A stretch of 64,000 nucleotides of DNA from CADEED01 sp035765415 (GTDB lineage Bacteria; Pseudomonadota; Gammaproteobacteria; Steroidobacterales; Steroidobacteraceae), in the NCBI GenBank assembly GCA_035765415.1, contig DASTXR010000006.1, forward strand, positions 62,001 to 126,000, given 5' to 3'. The notes beneath the pieces are model-generated. The model was not told where the DNA came from. It made no database searches and saw only the letters and a program-made list of their open reading frames with translations. A program made the position numbers and the translations under genes. Shown one piece after another: positions 38,026 to 44,914 of the stretch; the stretch's first letter is position 1, and each line of letters begins with the position of its first letter.

Positions 38026-38798
38026 GCGGCGTATTCCCCGAAAGAAGTCTTCAACACCTGCGCCGGCACGACCTGCTCGCTCACCAGCGGAACCGTTCGG
38101 CGGATCGTGAGCGTCGGCGGAACTTCGCACCGGCGCTCGGCGCAGATCGCCAGCAGGTGATCCGCGCTCGGGCGAAGCTGCCAGAATCCCCAGCGATTCG
38201 CGTCGTCGCCCAACTGTGGCTGTATGGTGATCTGCACGGCACGCTCGTGTGGATAGTGAAAGCTGAACTGCTCGAGCGGAATCGACAGGCCGGCGCCGCG
38301 CGCCTTCACGTACGCTTCCTTGAAAGTCCAGTATTCGAAGAAACGATCCTGGCGGCGATCCGGCGGCGCCAGGGCCAGCTCGGCAACTTCCGCACGGGCA
38401 AAAAACCGGTCGGCGATGTCCAGCGAAACCTCTCGCGCGCGGACGTGTTCAACATCGACGCCCAGTTCCCGGTGCCACGTGACGCCCACGGCGATGAGAC
38501 CCTGGGTGTGCGAGATGTTGAAACACAATCCCGACTGCTCACTTCCGGCATTGATGGCGCGCGGCCGACCGTATCGATTCGGCGCGAAGCGCCAGTCCGC
38601 CGGGGCGACATCCAGGTAGCGCGAGAGCACCGTGCGCACCAGCGCGCGCGTGACGAGATAACGCCGCCGGTCGCGCGCGAAATGGAAGCGATGCTCCTGG
38701 TCGCGTTCCTCGGGCGTGAGCAGCCGGCGATATTCGGCATGCAGGCGAGGATCGGCGATATCGTCCTGGACGAGCCAGACATCGACAGGGCCGTTCAT
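38022..38798 (-). CDS. Sfp-type 4'-phosphopantetheinyl transferase
   Basis: The 258-aa protein would attach the phosphopantetheine arm to the ACPs of the PKS. Visible family motifs are the N-terminal RRRYLVTRALVRTVLSRYL region, FNISHT (about 94-99), GVDVEHV (Mg-binding Asp/Glu, about 111-117) and WTFKEAYVKARGAGL (about 160-174). Length and motif order fit the Sfp/EntD superfamily. A longer open frame extends upstream, but ATG 38798 overlaps the metallophosphoesterase stop (ATGA) and gives the normal N-terminus, so I use it. Being inside operon B ties it to this cluster. Confidence 0.93.
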   Translation of the reverse strand: MNGPVDVWLVQDDIADPRLHAEYRRLLTPEERDQEHRFHFARDRRRYLVTRALVRTVLSRYLDVAPADWRFAPNRYGRPRAINAGSEQSGLCFNISHTQGLIAVGVTWHRELGVDVEHVRAREVSLDIADRFFARAEVAELALAPPDRRQDRFFEYWTFKEAYVKARGAGLSIPLEQFSFHYPHERAVQITIQPQLGDDANRWGFWQLRPSADHLLAICAERRCEVPPTLTIRRTVPLVSEQVVPAQVLKTSFGEYAA

Positions 38799-39562
38799 AT
38801 TTCGTCGATGCACAGGAGTCGTCGCGCCGCGATGCGCTCCTCTCCCGGATAACCGAAAGCGTTGTTGACGTAGTTGACTCCGTCGATGCAAACGCTGCGA
38901 TTGATGTGACTGTGTCCGTACACATGTGTGCTGGAATTCAATTGACGAAGCTGCCGTTCCAGTCGCGTACTGCCGAGCACCGGGTCGAGCAGCCGATGCT
39001 TGCGCGGCACGTACGCCGGCACGAGATCGAGTCGCGGCACGAAATGCGAGAAGGTGATGACCCTGGATGCGCCATTCGAGCAGACCTGCCGGTTGAGCCG
39101 CGTGAAATGAATCGCCGCATCTTCCGGCCCGTATCCCTCCGGCCAGCGGCAGGCGTGAAAGTCCATCCAGGTCTTGCGCAGTTCGTCGGTCGGCTCGCCG
39201 AACGTGTTGTCGTACCACCCGAACAAGGGCGCGATGAGCACATCGCCATGCCAGTGAGGCCGCATGGTGGCGCCGCTGTCCTCCACCATCCCGGCGATGT
39301 CGGCAAACTTCTGAAGCGAAGTCTGCTGGCTATCGTCGCCCAGCACCCACAGGTCGTGATTGCCGGGAACGAACAGCACCTTGGCAAAACGCGCGGCCAG
39401 TGTGCTCAAAGCCATGGCGAGCTCCGCCAGCTTGTGCGTCACATCGCCGGCGAGAATCAGCAGGTCATGGCGAAAGTCGAAACGGGACAGGTGCCGGAGC
39501 CACTTCGCGTTGGCGTCATAGTCGACGTGGATGTCGGATACCGCGAAGACCCGGGTCGCCAT
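38795..39562 (-). CDS. Calcineurin-like metallophosphoesterase
   Basis: The 255-aa protein carries the metal-binding blocks of the PF00149 superfamily: VSDIHVDYD (residues 8-16), LAGDVTH (about 37-43), VPGNHDLW (about 65-72) and, near the C-terminus, HVYGHSHINR (about 222-231). The substrate is unknown. It is not an obvious LpxH, and it is translationally coupled to the phosphopantetheinyl transferase (4-nt overlap) and 17 nt downstream of cysS. A phosphodiesterase that trims or recycles phosphopantetheine, or one unrelated to the polyketide, are both possible. Confidence 0.85.
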   Translation of the reverse strand: MATRVFAVSDIHVDYDANAKWLRHLSRFDFRHDLLILAGDVTHKLAELAMALSTLAARFAKVLFVPGNHDLWVLGDDSQQTSLQKFADIAGMVEDSGATMRPHWHGDVLIAPLFGWYDNTFGEPTDELRKTWMDFHACRWPEGYGPEDAAIHFTRLNRQVCSNGASRVITFSHFVPRLDLVPAYVPRKHRLLDPVLGSTRLERQLRQLNSSTHVYGHSHINRSVCIDGVNYVNNAFGYPGEERIAARRLLCIDEI

Positions 39563-39579
39563 TGTCTTCGCGCCCGGAT

Positions 39580-40995
39580 TCAGGCGCGCCGCCAGGCAGT
39601 GGTCTTGTCCGGCTTGTCTTCGAGCAACACTCCCGCGGCAACCAGCTCGTCACGAATGCGATCCGACTCGACGAAATTGCGCTGCGCACGCGCACTGGCG
39701 CGCTCGGCGAGCCTCTGCTCGATGCGTGCGGTGCTGATACTCGCGGGCGCGGAAGGTCCCAGGTTCGTGGTCCGGCCAATGCGCAGGAAATCTTCGGCGG
39801 CGAGTTGCAGCACTCCGAGCGCGCATCCCAACGACTTCAATTCCGCGGCGAGCGCCGTCGCCGTAGCGGAGTCACCGAAATCCTTCGCGCGATTGATCTC
39901 GGTGGCCAGCGTCTGGAGCACGGCCATTGCCTGGGGCGTGTTCAGGTCGTCGTCCATCGCGGTTTCGAAGCGCTGCGTCGCCTCGCCCGGGGTGAACGTG
40001 GATGCCGGTGTCACGTCGCGCAGCGCCAGGTAGAGGCGGGTCAACGCCGTGTCCGCCTGCTCGATCTGCGCCAGCGAAAAGTTGATCGGACCGCGGTAGT
40101 GGCTCGAGGCCAGGAAAAAGCGCAGAACCTCGGGATGACGCACGTGCCCCGAATCGAGCACGTCGCGGATGCGGAAGAAGTTGCCGAGCGACTTGGACAT
40201 CTTCTCGTCGTCCACATTCAGGAAGCCGTTGTGCATCCACAGGCGCGCGAACAAGTCGCCGGTTGCCGCGCACGACTGCGCGATCTCGTTTTCGTGGTGA
40301 GGAAACTTGAGGTCCATGCCGCCCCCATGAATGTCGAAGCGCGAACCGAGAATCGCGAGCGACATGGCCGAACATTCGATGTGCCAGCCGGGGCGACCAT
40401 CGCCCCACGGCGAAGGCCAGGAGGGCTCACCCGGCTTGGCGAGTTTCCACAACACGAAATCCGCGGGATCGCGCTTCGCCTCGTCGATGGCCACGCGGGC
40501 GCCGGCTCGCAATTCGTCCACCGCGCGGCCGGACAACCGGCCGTAGGAGCCGAACTTCGCCACCGAATACATCACGTCGCCGTTCGCTGCGATATACGCA
40601 AATCCCTTGTCGATGAGCGTCTGCGTCATCGAGATGATTCCCGGAATGTGTCCCGTAGCCCTGGGCTCATGGGTGGGCCGCAGGATGCCGAGCCGGTCGT
40701 AGTCCTCGTGCATTGCCGCGATGAAGCGTTCGGTCAGCGCGCCGATGTCCTCGCCATTCTCGGCGGCACGCTTGATGATCTTGTCGTCGACGTCCGTGAT
40801 GTTGCGCACGAAGATCACGCGATAGCCGCGATATTCGAAATAGCGGCGGGCGACGTCGAACACGACCTTGGAGCGCGCGTGACCGACGTGGCAATAGTCG
40901 TAAACCGTGTCGCCGCACACGTACATGCGCACGACGCCCGGTTCGTGGGTGCGAAGCTCCTGCTTGCGTCCCGTCAGCGAGTTGAAGAGCTTCAT
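39580..40995 (-). CDS. cysS: Cysteinyl-tRNA synthetase
   Basis: The 471-aa protein charges tRNA-Cys with cysteine in the cytosol. It has the class I signatures: HVGH in the HIGH position (CGDTVYDYCHVGHAR, about 27-41) and KMSKS (DEKMSKSLGNFF, about 268). The zinc ligands Cys (CGDT), Cys (WHIECS) and HHENE are present, as is the C-terminal region ending in TTAWRR. It is complete and close to the E. coli enzyme by eye, so it is probably active. A longer reading frame begins at 41052, but MKLFNSLTGRK (ATG 40995) is the family start and overlaps the upstream stop as TAATG. It lies in an operon with PKS accessory genes and close to a tRNA-Cys gene. It could be the sole genomic copy, a pathway-dedicated copy, or a resistant target copy; one window cannot tell. 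Confidence 0.96.
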   Translation of the reverse strand: MKLFNSLTGRKQELRTHEPGVVRMYVCGDTVYDYCHVGHARSKVVFDVARRYFEYRGYRVIFVRNITDVDDKIIKRAAENGEDIGALTERFIAAMHEDYDRLGILRPTHEPRATGHIPGIISMTQTLIDKGFAYIAANGDVMYSVAKFGSYGRLSGRAVDELRAGARVAIDEAKRDPADFVLWKLAKPGEPSWPSPWGDGRPGWHIECSAMSLAILGSRFDIHGGGMDLKFPHHENEIAQSCAATGDLFARLWMHNGFLNVDDEKMSKSLGNFFRIRDVLDSGHVRHPEVLRFFLASSHYRGPINFSLAQIEQADTALTRLYLALRDVTPASTFTPGEATQRFETAMDDDLNTPQAMAVLQTLATEINRAKDFGDSATATALAAELKSLGCALGVLQLAAEDFLRIGRTTNLGPSAPASISTARIEQRLAERASARAQRNFVESDRIRDELVAAGVLLEDKPDKTTAWRRA

Positions 40996-41198
40996 TATTT
41001 GGTGACTTTGGATTCGATGAGGCGCGCGAACGAAACGTCCGTGCGCACCCATGAGATCAAGGCAAGTTTGTCGGCGCCGATCCGATGCGCCAGTTCCCCG
41101 AGATCGCCCGCGCAGTGATCGGGCAGGTTGCTCAGCGCGGAGAGCGCCACCTGGTATTCGCGAGCCGCGCGACGACTCCCGTCATCTTGCATATCCAT
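40995..41198 (-). CDS. Small protein of unknown function, coupled to cysS
   Basis: Encodes 67 residues with no family I recognise. The composition is mixed and soluble (ALSALSNLPDHCAGDLGELA, then KLALISWVRTDVSF), without a signal peptide or transmembrane segment. GAGGG lies at a workable distance before the ATG. Its stop overlaps the cysS start (TAATG), typical of coupled translation, which is the main reason to accept it as a gene. Confidence 0.6.
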   Translation of the reverse strand: MDMQDDGSRRAAREYQVALSALSNLPDHCAGDLGELAHRIGADKLALISWVRTDVSFARLIESKVTK

Positions 41199-41245
41199 GA
41201 CATGTCCCTCTGTCGGTGAAATGCCTCAGCAGACCACGCGGAAAA

Positions 41246-41611
41246 TCAGGCGGAAAGCACCGATGCGGATCCTTCAACGGTGTTCGCCATCGATCGCAGG
41301 CGCATGCCGATCTCGGCATCGAGCAGCGAAGCAAGCCGGGCCCGCAACACGCGGACCTCGAGCAGCAATCGCGGCATGTCCTGCCGTGCACTCGCGATGA
41401 AGTCCTGGTCGGCGATCGTCGCGCCGGCGGCCTCTATGGACTTGAACGATCCCAGCTCGTTGCACCAGCCGAGCTCGATGCAGTTGGTGCCGGCCTCGGG
41501 GTCGCGGCCCACGACGTAGGAAAACCAGGGACCGGCGGTTGCCGCGTCCACGAGGCGCGTCATCCGGTCGAGATCGGAATCGGTCAGCTCCCTGTGCGTC
41601 TGCAATTTCAT
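41246..41611 (-). CDS. Hypothetical protein, first gene of operon B
   Basis: Protein of 121 aa, soluble, with AATAGPWFSYVVGRDPEAG in the first third and ADQDFIASARQDMPRLLLEV followed by an amphipathic helix. I recall similar GPW...DFIA.AR.D.P.LL.EV small proteins in many bacteria without an assigned function. The start at ATG 41611 is preceded by GGAG at 6 nt spacing; two upstream in-frame ATGs lack a comparable site. It is the first gene after promoter B and leader element B. Confidence 0.7.
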   Translation of the reverse strand: MKLQTHRELTDSDLDRMTRLVDAATAGPWFSYVVGRDPEAGTNCIELGWCNELGSFKSIEAAGATIADQDFIASARQDMPRLLLEVRVLRARLASLLDAEIGMRLRSMANTVEGSASVLSA

Positions 41612-41716
41612 GACTGTCTCCATTGACTCCATGGCGAATCGAAGCGATTGCGAGGTCAGGATTTGCGCCGGAATCCCGCGGCGAATGACGTGTATTCGCG
41701 GGGAGTAGTTTGACTT

Positions 41717-41765
41717 CCGGAACGGCTCCGCCCTGTGACTCGTTGAACTGCGAGTAACGAAAAGG
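41717..41765 (-). promoter_or_regulatory. Leader RNA element B (two hairpins) of the cysS operon
   Basis: Counterpart of the element at 36945-36993. The transcribed strand has CCTTTT, a stem ACTCG/CGAGT with an 8-nt loop containing CAGTTC, then GGGCGGAGCC with CGGA-N5-TCCG. The first stem differs in sequence from element A but still pairs, while the flanking blocks are kept, which is what a conserved RNA structure looks like. It lies about 20-30 nt after the -10 box. Confidence 0.6.
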
Positions 41766-41783
41766 TAGCGGAAGGGTTACAGG

Positions 41784-41811
41784 AAGGTATCAAAATCGAC
41801 GCGTTCGTCAA
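41784..41811 (-). promoter_or_regulatory. Sigma70-like promoter of the cysS operon
   Basis: TTGACG (41806-41811) and TACCTT (41784-41789) on the minus strand, 16 bp apart, placed in the 291-bp gap between the NusG paralogue and the first operon gene. The spacing is identical to that of the PKS operon promoter at 37013-37040. Confidence 0.55.
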
Positions 41812-41902
41812 CAGACTTTTTTCGCGTCACCCTCGATGCAATCCCGAATCTCTCTGTGAACGTAAGAAAATTTTGGCCGTGCGCGAGCGCCCGGCCACCA
41901 AA

Positions 41903-42406
41903 CTAGAGCGCGGCGACGCTGCCTGCATCCACTTCGACGCTGACACTGCTCGACAGCAACCTGGCGTTGATGACGAGGCGTTCCTTGCTCTTGATGCGAA
42001 CGAGCTCGCCCTGAATTCCCATGAAAGGACCCGTGCGCACCTCGACCCTGCGACCTGGAAGGAGGCACGGATTCACGACGAGCGCCGCGCCGCTGTTTTC
42101 CAGTATCCGCACGGCGTCCAGATCGCGTTCCGGCATTGCCGCGGCCCTGGTGCCCACGAGCACGAGGCCACACGAGCCGCGGATGTAGCGGATCTTTTCG
42201 TACTGGTCCACACGTGGACGAATGAATACATAGCCCGGGAACAGGGGTGCCTTGACGACTACTTTGCGGTCCTTCAGGCGTCTGACGACGTTGCGTCGCG
42301 GAAGATATGCGGTGATGCGGCGCGCCTTCAGGTCGTTTTCGACGGCGTTCTCGTGCTGGCTTCGCGTACGTAACACCAGCCACGGGTCAATTCCAAGTTC
42401 CACCAT
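41903..42406 (-). CDS. NusG-family specialised transcription antiterminator (LoaP/TaA/RfaH-like)
   Basis: The 167-aa protein has an NGN domain (DPWLVLRTRSQHENAVENDL, then LFPGYVFIRPRV, residues 1-105) and a C-terminal KOW domain (PGRRVEVRTGPFMGIQGELV, about 115-165). NusG paralogues such as LoaP (Bacillus) and TaA (Myxococcus) sit in polyketide clusters and suppress premature termination in very long operons; RfaH acts similarly on ops-containing operons. This gene heads the cluster, upstream of two operons sharing a leader RNA element. I use ATG 42406, with GGAG ten bases upstream and the normal NGN N-terminus; the open frame extends 111 nt further. Housekeeping NusG is less likely because no secE or rplK genes are nearby. 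Confidence 0.88.
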   Translation of the reverse strand: MVELGIDPWLVLRTRSQHENAVENDLKARRITAYLPRRNVVRRLKDRKVVVKAPLFPGYVFIRPRVDQYEKIRYIRGSCGLVLVGTRAAAMPERDLDAVRILENSGAALVVNPCLLPGRRVEVRTGPFMGIQGELVRIKSKERLVINARLLSSSVSVEVDAGSVAAL

Positions 42407-42455
42407 TTCGCACTCACTCCCTGAGTTGGACCATCCATCGGCTCGTGCCGCGTCA

Positions 42456-42517
42456 TGTATAGCGCCGTCACATGTACCAGCGGTGACCATAGTCCTTTTG
42501 TCACCGCGTGGTGACAA
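42456..42517 (-). promoter_or_regulatory. Candidate promoter and palindromic operator of the NusG-paralogue gene
   Basis: A perfect inverted repeat TTGTCACC-gcgt-GGTGACAA at 42498-42517 lies upstream of a TATACA -10-like box (42456-42461, minus strand). The same GGTGAC half-site recurs at 42482-42487. No good -35 hexamer is seen, so activation by a protein bound at the palindrome is conceivable. The regulator is not identified in the window. Confidence 0.4.
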
Positions 42518-43384
42518 TTACCCGTGAACGCGTGCTAGACAATCGGGTTGACAGGGCTGGTGTTTCAACACTGAGAAAAAGTTCCGCAAGTAGTTTGATG
42601 ATTCCCGGGTATCGCCTAGTCGCCAGAAATTTCACATGTAATCGGTGCAATCGGCATAGCGACCGCCTGCAAGCGCACCTTTCGCGCGCATCCGCGCGGC
42701 ACGCGCATGTTGCGGGTGCGTGCCGCCGATAGACGCACCAAAAGTGCGGAGCGCTCGCGAGGTGTAGGACGTATTTATTTTCGGCGCTTCACGCAAGAGT
42801 GCCCGCCGGCGCGAAAACGGGTGATCCGCGGGCCCGCCGCGTTCCGCTTCCCGTTAATGCTGCGCTCCATACTGCGGCAAAAACGGGAGACGCCACATCG
42901 AATCGCTCGATGCAGTCGACTCCGCGCACCACAATGCGTTGCGGCCCAGACCGGTAATAGTTCACGTGACGCGCGTGTGTCGCGCCGAAACAGGGATCTG
43001 GAGAATTCAGCGGCACCGGCGTTGCCCGGCCGACGATGCAGGCAGCCGGCGGCGCGAGCCCGGGACTTCCGCCAGCGATTCCTGGCGGGAAGGTTCGTGA
43101 CGGCTTCCTCGAGTTGCGCCGCGCCACTGGAAGCGCTTTCGTTCGCCCGTCGGCGCCAGCAGCGGATGTTTCGCGAGCACGCACGCCGGGTAGATAGGCG
43201 CCCGGTCTTCCCGGAAGTTTCCCGACGAACACGCGGCTCTCGCCAGCGGGGCCATCGGCCGGCGGAGGTGCAGGCACTCTCCCTCGGCGCCGTTCATGCG
43301 GCTTTTGGCGCGTCCGGACCCGCCCGGGCGGCAGACATGAGATAGTCGGCGGATCGATAACACCATCAAGAGTGAGCCCGACAA
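42518..43384. other. Gene-free divergent spacer
   Basis: About 870 bp between the operator of the minus-strand antiterminator gene and the plus-strand oxidase. The first 250 bp are relatively AT-rich with short dyads (GTGTTTCAACAC near 42560). The rest is very GC-rich and contains only arginine-rich open frames without convincing homology. I see no RNA gene or insertion sequence. It should hold the oxidase promoter, but I could not assign it. Confidence 0.5.
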
Positions 43385-44881
43385 ATGAAGCGCCGTGACT
43401 TCCTGAATTCTTCTTTATTGACTGCCGCCATCTCGGTTCCGGGAATCCGGACCGCGTACGCCGTCATCGGCGCCGGCCCGGTCGCCGATCTGGCGGCGGT
43501 CACGGGCGACGGTCGCGAGATCACGCTGCGTGGCACGGATGTCCGCGACCTGGCCGCGAGGATGCGTGGCCAGCTCCTGCTCGCCGCCGACGACGGCTAC
43601 GACAAGGCGCGCATGATCATGAATCCGTCATTCGACAAGCGCCCTGCTCTCATCGCGCAGCCCAGCGGCGCCGCGGATGTCCAGGCCGTGGTCAACTTCG
43701 CGCGCGCGAACAACCTGCTGGTCGCGGTGAAGTGCGGCGGCCACAGTGCGTCAGGCCAGTCGACCTGCGATCGTGGCCTGCAGATCGACCTGTCGAAATT
43801 CCGTGGGGTGCGCGTGGATCCTCGCGCGCGGCGCGCGTGGGTCGAGGGCGGTACGCTGCTCGGTGAAGTGGATCACGAGACTTCCGCGCATGGCCTCGTG
43901 GCGCCGCTCGGCACGGTTTCACACACCGGCGTGGGCGGCCTAACCACTGGCGGCGGCTTCGGGCGCCTCACGCGCCGGTTCGGCATGTCGATCGACAACC
44001 TCGAGTCGGTGGACGTGGTCACTGCCGACGGACAACTTCGACACGCCAGCGCCGGCGAGAATCCGGATCTGTTCTGGGGCGTCCGCGGAGGCGGCGGCAA
44101 TTTCGGCATCGTGACCAGCTTCGAATTCCGCCTGCAGCCGATGCAGCGGGAGGTTGTCGCGGGCTCTCTGAACTTTCCGATCGCCAGGGCGCGCGACGTG
44201 CTCGGCATGTATGCGCAGTACGCCGCGACGGCGCCGGACGAACTGTATCTGGACCCGGTGCTGGTCCTGCCGGCGCGCGGGGGTCCTGGACTCGTGTCGC
44301 TGGACGTCTGTTATTCAGGCCCACAGGATAAAGCCGAGGCGGCACTCGCGCCCATTCGAAAACTCGGCAAGCCGGACCAGGACACGCTCAAGGCTCAGGC
44401 CTACGTGGACGTCCAGCGCAGCAACGATACGGGCGACTCGCGCGCCATCGCCTCGTACCTCAAGGGCGGTTTCATCTCGAAGATGCCGGAGCAACTCGTC
44501 TCGTCGATCATTGACGGCCTCCCGGCCGCCCCAGACCGGACTGCCGTGCTGTTCTTCCAGCATTGCGGCGGCGCCGCCTCACGCCAGCCCGAGAACGCCA
44601 CCGCGTTCGCGCAACGGGACTCCGTGGCCAACATGATGGCCATCGCCGCGTGGCGCCAGGGCGCCGTGGACCCGGCCGAACACATGCAGGCAACACGCAA
44701 ATACTGGTCGACGCTCGAGCCGTTCACGCGCGGGTTCTACGTCAACGACCTGGCGCGCGAGGCATCCGCGAGCGAGATCAATGCCAACTATCGCGGCAAT
44801 TACCCGCGGCTCGTGAAGATCAAGAACACCTACGACCCTACGAATCTGTTCCGGTTGAACGCCAACATCAAGCCTGGGTGA
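43385..44881 (+). CDS. Tat-exported FAD-linked oxidase (berberine-bridge-enzyme family)
   Basis: The 498-aa protein starts with a twin-arginine signal (MKRRDFLNSSLL...AYA). The PF01565 FAD-binding region has CGGHSASG (His for covalent 8-alpha linkage, about 118) and TGVGGLTTGGGFGRLTRRFG (about 180), followed by RGGGGNFGIVTSFEF. The C-terminal BBE segment reads NYRGNYPRLVKIKNTYDPTNLFR. The second Cys used for bicovalent flavin attachment is absent (GGLTTGGG). Family members oxidise sugars, alkaloids or polyketide intermediates, with O2 as acceptor. It is transcribed away from the PKS locus and could be a periplasmic tailoring enzyme or unrelated. Confidence 0.9.
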   Translation: MKRRDFLNSSLLTAAISVPGIRTAYAVIGAGPVADLAAVTGDGREITLRGTDVRDLAARMRGQLLLAADDGYDKARMIMNPSFDKRPALIAQPSGAADVQAVVNFARANNLLVAVKCGGHSASGQSTCDRGLQIDLSKFRGVRVDPRARRAWVEGGTLLGEVDHETSAHGLVAPLGTVSHTGVGGLTTGGGFGRLTRRFGMSIDNLESVDVVTADGQLRHASAGENPDLFWGVRGGGGNFGIVTSFEFRLQPMQREVVAGSLNFPIARARDVLGMYAQYAATAPDELYLDPVLVLPARGGPGLVSLDVCYSGPQDKAEAALAPIRKLGKPDQDTLKAQAYVDVQRSNDTGDSRAIASYLKGGFISKMPEQLVSSIIDGLPAAPDRTAVLFFQHCGGAASRQPENATAFAQRDSVANMMAIAAWRQGAVDPAEHMQATRKYWSTLEPFTRGFYVNDLAREASASEINANYRGNYPRLVKIKNTYDPTNLFRLNANIKPG

Positions 44882-44914
44882 CTTCGAGGGCGGTTGCGCG
44901 TTAGTTTGCGCTTC

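Noticed and set aside
37066..38130. AT-like gene starting at 38130
   Set aside because: The extra 35 N-terminal residues overlap the PPTase and lack AT similarity; GTG 38025 gives the proper N-terminus and a 4-nt overlap.
42707..43345. 212-codon plus-strand frame in the divergent spacer
   Set aside because: Arginine-rich, no start signal of note, no family resemblance; overlapping minus-strand frames look equally random.
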